From NCBI RefSeq assembly GCF_002157145.1, contig NZ_CP021361.1:1178001-1242000 (forward strand): 64,000 bases of DNA, in the 5' to 3' direction. This document shows positions 10,196 through 21,157 of the stretch, piece by piece. The notes beneath the pieces are model-generated. The model was not told where the DNA came from. It worked only from the letters and a program-made list of their open reading frames with translations, and did no database searches. This DNA is from Acidovorax carolinensis. Lineage in GTDB: Bacteria; Pseudomonadota; Gammaproteobacteria; Burkholderiales; Burkholderiaceae_C. Position numbers and translations under genes: made by a program. Every line of letters starts with the position of its first letter. The first letter of the stretch is position 1.

Positions 10196-11351
10196 TCTCA
10201 AGTTCTGCCGCACGGCGTTGCTTCGATGGACCGAGCTTGCGGTATACCGTGGCGCGGCTGATGCCCAGGGCGCGGGCGGCTTCGGCTACGTTGCCCCGGG
10301 CATCCTGCACGGCCTGGCGGATGAGGGCGGTTTCGGCCGCGCGCAGGGGTGCCGTGCCGCTGGCAACAGGCGCAGCCGGGGCTGCGTGGGTCGGGCGCGC
10401 AGGCCCACGGGCCCCATGGCTGCGCAGGGCCATGCCCTGCAGGCGCAGGCCCGACCACAGGGGCAGGTCCAGCGGTGCGGCAGGCTGGCGCTGCGCCGCA
10501 TCGAACAGCAGGGGCCAGGGCAGGGCCAGCAGATCGCTGCAATGCACCGGCATGCCGGGACGGCGCAGCGGCTGCGGCACCAGCTGGCGCGCCATGCTGT
10601 TGGTGCCCACCAGGGTGCCGTCGGCGTCCAGTGCCACCAGGCCGTCGCCTTCGCCACCCAGGGTGCTGCCCGGCCAGTTGATGCGCAGCAGCAGCGCATG
10701 TGGCCGTTGCAGCAGCAGGGCGTCTTCCATGGCGCGGGCCGAGCGGGCGACCAGGTGGCGCAGCTCGGGCCGCTCGGGCACATCCACGCCCGTCAGGTCC
10801 AGCATGCCCACGCACTGGCCCTGGGGGTCGAACAGGGGTGCACCGGCGCAGCTGTAGCCGCTGTTGGCATCAAAGAAATGCTCGCCCCGGTGCAGCCACA
10901 CCGGCTGCAACTCGGCCAGTGCTGCGCCGATGGCGGTGGTGCCAACGGCGGCCTCGGACAGGTCAATGCCCACGCGGCCGATGGCGCGGGCGCGGGGATC
11001 GCGGCGTTCCACCGCGCCCTGCACCTCGATCACCACGCCGCGCGCGTCGGTCAGCAAGGCGAAATAGTGCATGCCCGCAATGGCGCGGCTCAGTTGCGCC
11101 AGCACGGGCCGGGCGGCGCGCAACAGCGTGGCGTGCTGGTCGGCAGTGCGCTGCACGGTGGCGGCGCTGACGGTGTTGAACGCCACCGGCTGCGCGGGCC
11201 GGTGCCCATGGGCCAGGCAGCGCTGCCACGAGCGCACGATCCAGGGCTCGACCAGCGCAGCGGGCAGTGGCCGCTGGCTGAGCAGGGCGCTGCGCGCCTG
11301 GGCGATCAGCTGCTGGCGCTCGGCGGGCGGTGGCGGGGCAACGGCAAGCAT
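10146..11351 (-). CDS. AcoR-like GAF plus Fis-type HTH transcriptional regulator
   Basis: This 401-residue regulator is divergent from the cox cluster. An N-terminal AcoR-type segment (IVRSWQRCLAHG) and a GAF-like sensor (about 80-220) are followed by a C-terminal Fis-family helix-turn-helix, GNVAEAARALGISRATVYRK. The sigma-54 AAA+ domain of true AcoR proteins is absent, so it should act on ordinary promoters. The start at 11351 (MLAVAPPPPAERQQ) fits family starts. The final 14-17 residues come from the dispersed repeat and look like a recent, non-family tail. It most likely controls the coxS operon in response to an aromatic or small organic ligand; that is inference from position. Confidence 0.82.
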   Translation of the reverse strand: MLAVAPPPPAERQQLIAQARSALLSQRPLPAALVEPWIVRSWQRCLAHGHRPAQPVAFNTVSAATVQRTADQHATLLRAARPVLAQLSRAIAGMHYFALLTDARGVVIEVQGAVERRDPRARAIGRVGIDLSEAAVGTTAIGAALAELQPVWLHRGEHFFDANSGYSCAGAPLFDPQGQCVGMLDLTGVDVPERPELRHLVARSARAMEDALLLQRPHALLLRINWPGSTLGGEGDGLVALDADGTLVGTNSMARQLVPQPLRRPGMPVHCSDLLALPWPLLFDAAQRQPAAPLDLPLWSGLRLQGMALRSHGARGPARPTHAAPAAPVASGTAPLRAAETALIRQAVQDARGNVAEAARALGISRATVYRKLGPSKQRRAAELEKKCIEPFINKRKQLLI

Positions 11352-11411
11352 GGAGATTCCCGAAGAAGGTGTTGTGCTGGCCGCCCGGGATGGGGCCCAG
11401 CGCTGGGCGTG

Positions 11412-11461
11412 CACGTTGCACACGCAGTGCGCATGATGCTGCGGGTGTGCGCTGCAACATG
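11412..11461. promoter_or_regulatory. Candidate operator of the cox operon (widely spaced inverted repeat)
   Basis: CACGTTGCA (11412-11420) is mirrored by TGCAACATG (11453-11461) with one mismatch. The centres are 41 bp apart, close to four helical turns, in the divergent gap between the AcoR-like gene and coxS. Confidence 0.4.
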
Positions 11462-11586
11462 TTTCATTTTGAGAATATCCCGCGCAGCCTGCGGAGAATC
11501 TAGGGTTCTCCCTAGGGATCGGTGAATGTGCGCGGCCCAAGATGCGGATTGCAATTCCAGCCAACACCGATCCAGGAGACAGCCAG

Positions 11587-12057
11587 ATGCAAGTCCAGTT
11601 CACGGTCAACGGGCGCGCCGCCAGTGTTGACGTTCCTCCCAACACCCTGCTTGTCCATGCGCTGCGCGAGCACCTGCTGCTCACCGGCACCCATGTGGGT
11701 TGCGACACCAGCCAGTGCGGCGCGTGCACCGTGCTCGTCAACGGCCGGGCTGTCAAATCCTGCGCCATGCTGGCCGTGCAGGCGCAGGGCGCCGAGGTGC
11801 AGACCATCGAAGGCCTGGCCGCACCCGACGGCACCATGCACCCCATGCAGGCAGCGTTCAAGGAGTGCCACGGCCTGCAGTGCGGTTTTTGCACGCCCGG
11901 CATGGTGATGAGCGCGGTGGACCTGTGCAAGAACCACCCGGGCGCCAGCGAAGGCGAGATCCGCGAGCTGCTCGAAGGCAACATCTGCCGCTGCACGGGC
12001 TACCAGAACATCGTGCGTGCGGTGCAGGTCGGCCAAAAAGCCATGGCGTCGGCTTGA
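11587..12057 (+). CDS. coxS: Molybdo-flavoenzyme small subunit, two [2Fe-2S] clusters (CoxS type)
   Basis: This is the iron-sulfur subunit of a xanthine-oxidase-family enzyme, 156 residues. The plant-ferredoxin-like cluster cysteines are C39, C44, C47 and C59; the C-terminal helical cluster uses C99, C102, C134 and C136. All eight are present. The start ATG at 11587 has an AGGAGA ribosome site at 11574-11579. It transfers electrons from the molybdenum site to FAD in the partner subunits encoded next. First gene of the cox-like operon. Confidence 0.93.
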   Translation: MQVQFTVNGRAASVDVPPNTLLVHALREHLLLTGTHVGCDTSQCGACTVLVNGRAVKSCAMLAVQAQGAEVQTIEGLAAPDGTMHPMQAAFKECHGLQCGFCTPGMVMSAVDLCKNHPGASEGEIRELLEGNICRCTGYQNIVRAVQVGQKAMASA

Positions 12058-12097
12058 GCGCACGCCGATTCACACAAGAATCCAAGGAGACAAGACC

Positions 12098-14485
<2,388 letters not shown>

Positions 14486-14496
14486 GGAGGTTGAAC

Positions 14497-15288
14497 ATGT
14501 ACGCATTCACCTACGAAACCCCCGCCAGCGTGGCCGACGCCGCCAGGCTGGCCGCTGCGGGCGGCAAACCCATGGCCGGCGGGCAAAGCCTGCTGCCCTC
14601 CATGCGCCTGCGCCTGGCCAATCCGGGCCAGGTGATCGACCTCAACAACATCCCCGAACTGGCCGGCATCCGTCTCGACGGCAATGCGCTGGTGGTCGGC
14701 GCCATGGCGCGCCACATGGACGTGGCCGCGAGCAGCGAGGTCAAGGCCGCCATCCCGGCCCTGGCTGAGCTGGCCTCGCACATCGGCGACCGCCAGGTGC
14801 GCGCGCGCGGCACGCTGGGCGGCTCGGTGGCCAACAACGACCCCGCCGCCTGCTACCCCAGCGCCGTGCTGGGCCTCTCTGCCACCGTCATCACCAACCG
14901 GCGCGAGATCGCAGCCGACGACTTCTTTGTGGGCATGTTCACCACCGCCCTGGAAGAGGGCGAACTGATCACGGCCATCCGTTTCCCTATCCCGAAGCGC
15001 GCGGCCTACCTCAAGTTCAAGCAGGCGGCATCGCGCTTTTCGCTGGTGGGCGTGTTTGTGGCGCAGACGGATAGCGGCGTGCGCGTGGCCATCACGGGCG
15101 CGGCCAGCTGCGTGTTTCGGCACGCGGGGCTGGAGGCTGCGCTCAACCAGAGTTTCACGCCGCAGTCCGCTGCCGCCGTGAAGATTGACACCAGCGACTT
15201 GAACGCCGATATCCATGCCAGCGCCGCCTACCGCGCCAATCTGATCAGCGTACAAACCCAGCGGGCCGTGGCGCAGATGCTGGGCTGA
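14497..15288 (+). CDS. coxM: Molybdo-flavoenzyme FAD-binding medium subunit (CoxM type)
   Basis: This is the FAD subunit, 263 residues. FAD-binding signatures are AGGQSLLPSMRLR (about 27-39) and GTLGGSVANNDPAA (about 109-122). The start ATG at 14497 is preceded by a strong AAGGAGG site, 11 bp after coxL. The S-L-M gene order differs from the M-S-L order of true CO dehydrogenase operons, in line with the form II large subunit. Confidence 0.92.
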   Translation: MYAFTYETPASVADAARLAAAGGKPMAGGQSLLPSMRLRLANPGQVIDLNNIPELAGIRLDGNALVVGAMARHMDVAASSEVKAAIPALAELASHIGDRQVRARGTLGGSVANNDPAACYPSAVLGLSATVITNRREIAADDFFVGMFTTALEEGELITAIRFPIPKRAAYLKFKQAASRFSLVGVFVAQTDSGVRVAITGAASCVFRHAGLEAALNQSFTPQSAAAVKIDTSDLNADIHASAAYRANLISVQTQRAVAQMLG

Positions 15289-15300
15289 CGGGCGGTAGAG

Positions 15301-15339
15301 CACCCGCCGCCACCGTACTGCATCCAGGGGCGGGTGTTT
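15301..15339 (+). terminator. Weak terminator-like hairpin after coxM
   Basis: CACCCGCC (15301-15308) pairs with GGCGGGTG (15329-15336), with a 20-base loop and a short TTT. It could attenuate transcription into the accessory genes, but the loop is long and the T-tract poor. Confidence 0.3.
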
Positions 15340-15342
15340 GAA

Positions 15343-15396
15343 TGAAATTGGCCTCTTGCGCTTTTCAATCAAGCGCTGGTAGCTATTAAAAATATA
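15343..15396. repeat. Dispersed palindromic repeat between coxM and the MoxR gene
   Basis: TGCGCTT and AAGCGCT arms with a 7-base spacer are flanked by GAAATTGGCCTC and GGTAGCTATTAAAAATA. The copy ends directly at the start of the next gene and displaces any ordinary ribosome site. Confidence 0.8.
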
Positions 15397-15399
15397 GTG

Positions 15400-16338
15400 A
15401 TGAACGTGTCCCTTCCTGCAGCCATGACCGCACCCGCGCTGACCTCCATCGATGCCCTGGTGCAGGCTTTGCAGGGCGTGGGCTACTTTGCCGACCGGCG
15501 CCTGGCCACCGCCGTGTTCCTGGCGCTCAAGCTGCAGCGCCCGCTGCTGCTGGAGGGTGAGCCGGGCGTAGGCAAGACGGCGCTGGCCCAGGCGCTGGCC
15601 AAAGTGCTCACACGCACCCTGATCCGCCTGCAGTGCTACGACGGGCTGGAGCAGCGCGAGGCGCTGTACGAGTGGAACTACGCCGCCCAGCTGCTGCACA
15701 TGCGGGCTGCAGAAGGCAAAGGCAGTGCCGACATGGCGCAGCTGGAACGCGAGGTGTACCAGGACCGCTACCTCATCCGCCGCCCCCTGCTGCAGGCGCT
15801 GCAGGCTCCGGCGCCCGGTGCGGTGCTGCTGATCGACGAGGTGGACCGCGCTGACGAGCCGTTCGAGGCCTTTTTGCTCGAATACCTGGGCGAGTACCAG
15901 GTCAGCATTCCCGAGATCGGCACCGTGCGGGCCACGGCCACGCCGGTCACCATACTCACCAGCAACCGCACGCGCGACCTGCACGACGCCGTCAAGCGCC
16001 GCTGCCTTTATCACTGGCTGGACTACCCCGAACGCGAGCGCGAGCTGGCCATCGTGCGCGCCCAGGTGCCGGGTGCCAGCGAGGCGCTGGCGCAGCAGGT
16101 GGCGGATTTTGTGGGCCGGCTGCGCAGCCAGCCGTTTGCCAACGCATTTCAGCGCGCACCCGGCATTGCCGAGAGCGTGGAGTGGGCCAAGGCGCTGGTC
16201 GCGCTCGACACCATCGTGGTGGATCCCGAAGTGGTGTCCGACACCGCAGGCATTCTGTTCAAGCAGCGCGAGGATGTGGCGGCGCTCACGCGCGACATGG
16301 CGGTGCAGTTGCTGCAGCCCGTGCCGGAGCCGTCTTGA
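15400..16338 (+). CDS. coxD: MoxR-type AAA+ ATPase (CoxD-like)
   Basis: This 312-residue AAA+ protein has Walker A GEPGVGKT (53-60), Walker B VLLIDEVD and a sensor-1 segment ILTSNRTRDL. CoxD-type MoxR proteins act with a VWA partner to mature the sulfurated molybdenum centre of cox enzymes. Start choice is uncertain: GTG 15397, ATG 15400 and ATG 15424 are all in frame, and the dispersed repeat immediately upstream leaves no clear ribosome site. The stop at 16336-16338 abuts the VWA gene start at 16340. Confidence 0.88.
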   Translation: MNVSLPAAMTAPALTSIDALVQALQGVGYFADRRLATAVFLALKLQRPLLLEGEPGVGKTALAQALAKVLTRTLIRLQCYDGLEQREALYEWNYAAQLLHMRAAEGKGSADMAQLEREVYQDRYLIRRPLLQALQAPAPGAVLLIDEVDRADEPFEAFLLEYLGEYQVSIPEIGTVRATATPVTILTSNRTRDLHDAVKRRCLYHWLDYPERERELAIVRAQVPGASEALAQQVADFVGRLRSQPFANAFQRAPGIAESVEWAKALVALDTIVVDPEVVSDTAGILFKQREDVAALTRDMAVQLLQPVPEPS

Positions 16339-16339
16339 G

Positions 16340-17654
16340 ATGAGCCGCTTGAGCGCCGCCGGGCCGCCCCAAGGCGCGAGGACCCCACGGACCAGCGAAG
16401 CGCAGGCTGCGCCTGCGAAGGGGGGCGGCGAGGACACGGCAGTGCCGGGCGTGGGGGTTATCTCCCAGCTGGGCGACGCCCGCACCGGCAATCTGGCCGA
16501 TAACCTGAGCGGCTTTGGCCGCACCCTGCGCCGCGCCGGTGTGCGGGTAGACGCCGCGCGCATGGCGCTGGCCCAGCAGGCGGTGCTGCTGGTGGGCCTG
16601 CGGCGCGAGGATTTCAGCGCCGCGCTAGAGGCTGTGCTGGTCAGCCGCGAGCAGGACCGCCTGGTGTTCCGCGAGCTGTTCGACGCGTACTTTCGCAACC
16701 CGAATGTGGCGCAGAAGCTGCTGGCGCAGATGCTGCCCAGTGCCGAGTCCAGGGCCGAGCCCATCAAGCGCCGCCCCGCGTGAGCGAGGCGCTGGCCCCG
16801 TGCGCGCCGCCCGCAACGCGCCAAGGCCGCGCGAGAACGACAAGGTGGATTTCGACGCCGCTATGACGGCCAGCGACCTGCAGCGCCTGCGGCAGGCCGA
16901 CTTCAACCAGCTCTCGGCGAGCGAATACCTGCTGGTGGAGCGCCTGGCGCGTGATGTGCCCTTGCCTGTGCCGCGCTATGCGGCCCGACGCACCCGGCCG
17001 GGCGTGCGCGGCAGCCGCCCGCACTGGCCGGGCGCCATGCAACAGGCCGCGCGCAATGGCGGTGAGGTGTTTCGCGTACCGCTGCTGCAGCGGCGCCAGC
17101 AGCCCCTGCCGCTGTTGGTGCTGGTGGACGTGTCCGGCTCGATGGAGCGCTACGCGCGGCTGTTGCTGGCCTTTTTGCACGCCGCCACTGCGCCGCGCCA
17201 CACGGGCGTTGCCGTGCGCCGCGATGTGTTTGCCTTTGGCACGGGGCTGACCGACCTCACGCCCGCCTTTCGCCTGGCCGACACCGATGCCCTGCTGCAG
17301 ATGGCCAGCCATGCGATCACCGACTTTGCCGGTGGCACCCGCATGGGCGACAGCCTCGCGCAACTGCGCCTGCGCCATGCGCGGCGGCTGGTCGGGCGGC
17401 GCACGCTGGTGCTGCTGATCAGCGACGGGCTGGACACGGGCGCGCCCGAGGTGCTGGCGCAGGAACTGGGCTGGCTGCGCCGCCACTGTGGCCGGCTTTT
17501 GTGGCTCAATCCCTTGCTGCGCTTCGAGGGCTACGCGCCCACGGCGCGGGGCGCGGCCGCGTTGCAGCGCCAGTCCCATGGCACGGTGGCCGTGCACAAC
17601 CTGAGTCGCCTGCAGGAACTGGCGGGCAGCCTGGCCGCGGTGATGCGCCAGTAG
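16340..17654 (+). CDS. coxE: VWA-domain protein (CoxE-like), two apparent base losses
   Basis: This is the usual partner of the MoxR ATPase in cox maturation. As sequenced the frame stops at 16783 (RAEPIKRRPA) and resumes in another frame at about 16800. Adding one C to each of the runs 16774-16777 and 16796-16799 gives the continuous junction KRRPRVSEALAPVRAARNAP and a 438-residue protein. The C-terminal VWA domain has the metal-site motif DVSGSME and later ISDGLDTG. Residues 4-40 are Gly/Pro/Arg-rich and look like an inserted intergenic repeat rather than family sequence. Function is inferred from family and position. Confidence 0.82.
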
Positions 17655-17710
17655 CCGCGCTGCTTTGTGGACCCACAGAATCGTTCAGAACCACGAGAGA
17701 GGAAATCCCC

Positions 17711-18337
17711 ATGGAAATGCAAGCCACCCGCACCCTTGCCGTCAGCCAGCAACAGGCCTGGGATGCGCTCAACGACCCCGAGGTGCTCAAGCTGTGCATT
17801 CCCGGCTGTGACAAGGTCGAGCCCACGGGCGAGAACCAGTATGCCGTGGCCATGGCCGTCAAGATCGGGCCGGTGTCTGCCAAGTTCGCGGGCAAGATCA
17901 CGCTGGCCGACATCGTTGCGCCCAAGAGCTACACCATCGCCTTTGATGGTTCGGGCGGCGTGGCCGGCTTTGGCAAGGGCCATGCTCAGGTCTTGCTGGT
18001 GCCGCTGCCTGTTGACGCGGCGGGGCAGGAGGGTTGTGAACTGAACTACACCGTGCAAGCCAGCGTGGGCGGCAAGATCGCCCAGCTGGGCCAACGCCTG
18101 ATTGACGGTGCCGCCAAGGGCATGGCCGAAGATTTTTTCAAGCGTTTTGACAACGAGATGCAGCGCCGTTACCCGCGCGATGACGATGCGCTGGACACGG
18201 TGCCGTCGGAATATGACCAATTGCGCGGTGCGCCCGATGCCGCGGCGGGTGATGGCAATTCCCCCGGTGGCATCCCGGTATGGGTGTGGGTGGCTGGCGC
18301 GGCGGCGCTGGTGCTGGTAGCGTGGTGGTGGACTTGA
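17711..18337 (+). CDS. coxG: CoxG-family SRPBCC protein with C-terminal membrane anchor
   Basis: This 208-residue protein has the CoxG START-like fold: the N-terminal VSQQQAWDALNDPEVLKLCIPG and a central SVGGKIAQLGQRLIDGAAKG are characteristic. A Gly/Pro linker leads to a single hydrophobic helix, VWVWVAGAAALVLVAWWW, at the extreme C-terminus. CoxG is thought to recruit the cox enzyme to the membrane. The start at 17711 follows GAGAGGAAA. Confidence 0.9.
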   Translation: MEMQATRTLAVSQQQAWDALNDPEVLKLCIPGCDKVEPTGENQYAVAMAVKIGPVSAKFAGKITLADIVAPKSYTIAFDGSGGVAGFGKGHAQVLLVPLPVDAAGQEGCELNYTVQASVGGKIAQLGQRLIDGAAKGMAEDFFKRFDNEMQRRYPRDDDALDTVPSEYDQLRGAPDAAAGDGNSPGGIPVWVWVAGAAALVLVAWWWT

Positions 18338-18381
18338 GCTAACTTTGCGCCGCTTGGCGTCTTGCCTCAGCGGGGAACGCC

Positions 18382-18415
18382 ACCCGTGGTCCGGCAAAGC
18401 CGGTTCCACGGGGGT
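18382..18415. other. Intercistronic hairpin between coxG and the xdhC-like gene
   Basis: ACCCGTGG-CCGGC pairs with GCCGG-CCACGGG(G)GT around an AAA loop, with one small internal bulge. There is no T-tract, so RNA stabilisation or processing is more likely than termination. Confidence 0.5.
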
Positions 18416-18505
18416 ACGCGCAGGGGCGCGCCAGTTTCATCGGGAATGGGTGTGGCGGCGCAGGGTGCTGTTGGAAACCGTGCAAATAGATTTGGTGAAG
18501 AAGCC

Positions 18506-19588
18506 ATGGAAAACCTGGATGTGATGGTGTTGCGCACCCTGCACGGCTGGCGTGCTAGCGGCCGGCGCGCGTTGCTGGCCACGGTGGTGCGCACCTGGGG
18601 CTCGTCGCCCCGACCGGTGGGCTCCATCATGGCGTTGTGTGACGACGGCGCGGTGGTGGGGTCGGTGTCTGGTGGCTGCATTGAGGACGACCTGATTGAC
18701 CGGCACACCCGGGCCTATGCGCAGAGTGCGCCGGCAGGCGATGCCCGCCCCGGTGCGGACCACCGCATTCCCAGTGGCCCGCCATCGTTCGTGAAATATG
18801 GCGTGTCTGCCGATGAGGCGCACCGCTTTGGCCTGCCCTGCGGCGGCACGCTGGAGCTGCTGCTGGAGTACGACCCCGATCCGGGCAGTCTGGCCGAGCT
18901 CATCGCGGCGCTCGAAGCCGGCCGGCTGATGCAGCGCAGCGTGCGCCTGGCCGACGGCCGGGTCACCCTGTCGTTGGCCAACACCCCCGGCGATCTGGTG
19001 GTGGATGCGGTTCAGCTCACCAACACCTTCGGGCCGGAGTACCGCATGCTGCTGATCGGGGCGGGCCAGCTGGCCGAATACCTGGCCACCATGGCGCTGT
19101 TCAGCGGTTTTGCGGTCACGGTGTGCGATCCGCGCGAGGAATACCGGGGCAACTGGAGCGTGCCCGGCGCCACCGTGGTGAGTGACATGCCCGACGACGT
19201 GGTGCGGGCCTTCAAGCCCGACCGCCGCAGTTGCGTGGTGGCGCTGACGCATGACCCCAAGCTGGACGACCTGGCGCTGCTGGAGGCCTTGTCCACCGAG
19301 GCGTTCTATGTGGGCGGCATTGGCTCGCGCCGCAACAATGAAGCACGCCGCGCCCGCATGATCGAGCATTTTGACCAGACGCCCGAGAGCCTGGCGCACT
19401 TGCGTGGACCGATTGGCATCTACATCGGCAGCAAGACGCCACCCGAGATCGCAGTGAGCGTGATGGCGGAAATCCTCGCCGTGAAGAACGGCGTGACCTT
19501 GCCGCGCGACATGGAAGTGGCCCAGGCCAAGAACGACCGGGAGCTTGCGCACAACGGTCCGGGGGCCTTGGTGTGTGGCGTGCGCTAG
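18506..19588 (+). CDS. XdhC/CoxI-family molybdenum-cofactor maturation protein
   Basis: This 360-residue XdhC/CoxI protein is expected to bind and sulfurate the molybdenum cofactor before insertion into CoxL. The XdhC N-terminal domain shows TWGSSPRPVGSIMAL and GSVSGGCIEDDL. The C-terminal Rossmann-like domain begins LLIGAGQLAEYL and includes YVGGIGSRRN. The start is at ATG 18506 (MENLDVMVLRTLHGW), 168 bp after coxG. It closes the cox cluster. Confidence 0.9.
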   Translation: MENLDVMVLRTLHGWRASGRRALLATVVRTWGSSPRPVGSIMALCDDGAVVGSVSGGCIEDDLIDRHTRAYAQSAPAGDARPGADHRIPSGPPSFVKYGVSADEAHRFGLPCGGTLELLLEYDPDPGSLAELIAALEAGRLMQRSVRLADGRVTLSLANTPGDLVVDAVQLTNTFGPEYRMLLIGAGQLAEYLATMALFSGFAVTVCDPREEYRGNWSVPGATVVSDMPDDVVRAFKPDRRSCVVALTHDPKLDDLALLEALSTEAFYVGGIGSRRNNEARRARMIEHFDQTPESLAHLRGPIGIYIGSKTPPEIAVSVMAEILAVKNGVTLPRDMEVAQAKNDRELAHNGPGALVCGVR

Positions 19589-19644
19589 GCCGAACACCAC
19601 ACGATTGCATTGAAGCCTGTTCGGGGGCGCGTTCTGGTCACGCT

Positions 19645-20412
19645 TCAGGTGGTCTGGTGGCGCCTGCTGCCAACCGAGCGTTGCATCCATTGCACATACA
19701 AGTCCAGTGAGATGAGCATGGCCATGGCAAAGGCGCAGGCCGCCACAACGGAGCCCAGGCCGAGCGAACTCACCAGACCGGTGCCCTGCACGGTGGCGTA
19801 GCGGTTGGGCGTAGTGCAGATGAACTCGGCGGCGCCCATGCCGGTGTAGTGCATGGCGCACACGGCCGTGGCCATGAGCAGCGCAGCACCGATGCGGCTG
19901 GCGAAGCTGCGGGTGTTGAAGGCGAGCCACAGCGCGGCGGTGCCCGCCGCCACGGCGATCAGCACCGACAGTGCCACGGTGCGCATGTCCCAGTTGATGT
20001 AGCCGCCAATTTTCATGCCGTACATGCCCAGGTAGTGCATGCCTGTCACGCCCAGGCCGAGCAGCAAACCGGCGGTCAGGATGCGGGGCAGCTCCTTGGG
20101 TGCCTTGGACACGACGATAAGCGCCGCCGACGTGCAGACCACGGCGGCGATCAGCGACACGGCGCTTTCGACAATCCCGTAGCTGCTGGCCACGTCCAGC
20201 TTGAGCGCCACCATGCCGACAAAGTGCATGGACCATACACCGATGCCACCGAGCGCCACACCCGCCGTCAACGCAGCCGTGCGGTGCACGGAGCCGTCTT
20301 TATGGCGAATTCGCCGCGTGACCATCAGGGCAATCAATGAACCAATGAACGCCAGCGCGAACGAGATGGCAACAAGGTGGGGGCGGTATTCGGAGACGAC
20401 GACGGGATCCAT
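19645..20412 (-). CDS. MHYT-domain integral membrane sensor
   Basis: This 255-residue protein has seven predicted membrane helices and three copies of the MHYT motif (SMHFVGM, GMHYLGM, AMHYTGM), thought to bind a metal such as copper and sense a diatomic gas. No output domain (GGDEF, EAL or kinase) is attached, so signalling would need a partner. It converges on the xdhC-like gene with a 56-bp gap. Confidence 0.85.
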   Translation of the reverse strand: MDPVVVSEYRPHLVAISFALAFIGSLIALMVTRRIRHKDGSVHRTAALTAGVALGGIGVWSMHFVGMVALKLDVASSYGIVESAVSLIAAVVCTSAALIVVSKAPKELPRILTAGLLLGLGVTGMHYLGMYGMKIGGYINWDMRTVALSVLIAVAAGTAALWLAFNTRSFASRIGAALLMATAVCAMHYTGMGAAEFICTTPNRYATVQGTGLVSSLGLGSVVAACAFAMAMLISLDLYVQWMQRSVGSRRHQTT

Positions 20413-20760
20413 AGGGCTGCCTTATTTCAGTGGTTGAAGTGGACTTGCGTTGCACCAGGGGTGATTGAAACCATTTGTTTTTATATTAAACCAATTGGTA
20501 ACAGTGTGTTGTTTGTGGTTATTTTTTGGTTTGCATGGTGATGCCTGATGCCGGACTGGCACATGGCCCGGGTTTTGGACGGTTGACGGGATGGGTGGGC
20601 GCAGCCACTGGCACTGCTGCTGCGTGGGCGGAAAGTGATGCGCGCGCAGGTCGGACGGTGCGTTCGGATCCGAATACCCAAGGGGTGGTGGTGGGTTGCA
20701 GGCGCGATCTGCCAGAGACCGGTCAGGCGATCGTGCCGGTGGCATCGGCAGCGGATGTCG
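20413..20760. other. Noncoding gap upstream of the MHYT gene
   Basis: About 350 bp without a convincing gene. Bases 20478-20532 are strikingly AT-rich for this genome and probably contain the MHYT promoter. Open frames here have non-family composition and I did not accept them. Confidence 0.5.
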
Positions 20761-20798
20761 CCAATAACAAAGCCCTCGATCGAGGGCTTTGTTATTGG
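20761..20798. terminator. Perfect 38-bp palindrome, probable bidirectional terminator
   Basis: The two 19-base arms are exactly complementary with no extra loop bases, GC-rich at the centre (AGCCCTCGATCGAGGGCT) and AT-rich at the ends (AACAAAG and CTTTGTT). It lies 33 bp downstream of the small basic protein gene. Confidence 0.6.
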
Positions 20799-20831
20799 TG
20801 CGTGGGGCGTTGTGGCGCCCCGGGGGGCGAA

Positions 20832-21002
20832 TCAGCCGCCCTTCTTGGAGCGCTTGCCGGGGTTCTTCTTGCTGCGGGTAGCGACACCGCGCTCCAGGCT
20901 CACGCGCTGGCCACGGCCAGACGTTGGCAGGCTCACTCCGGGCATGGGCTTGGGTTGGGGGGTGCGCTTGCGGTCTGCTTCGGTGACGATCTTGTTGCCC
21001 AT
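20832..21002 (-). CDS. Small highly basic conserved protein
   Basis: This 56-residue protein starts MGNKIVTEADRKRTPQPKP and ends NPGKRSKKGG. It is very rich in Lys, Arg, Pro and Gly, without membrane or signal segments, which suggests nucleic-acid contact. It resembles short hypothetical proteins of related bacteria as I recall, but no function is known. The ATG start is at 21002 and the palindromic terminator follows the stop. Confidence 0.6.
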   Translation of the reverse strand: MGNKIVTEADRKRTPQPKPMPGVSLPTSGRGQRVSLERGVATRSKKNPGKRSKKGG

Positions 21003-21157
21003 GGTAGGTCTCTGTGATGGTGGAAAAGGGGTGATTTTAGGCCACAGCTGCCCTCGCGGGCGAACAGCAGGCCTTTGCCGAGCCGTCGCCTGATGGTGTG
21101 TGCGGGGAAAGCGTGGGTGCAAATCGGCGTGAGGCACGCGCGCCGAGTGATGTGTGC

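Noticed and set aside
20526-21017. Plus-strand open frame opposite the small basic protein
   Set aside because: It crosses the palindromic terminator and lacks a ribosome site; the minus-strand small protein has better composition and start.
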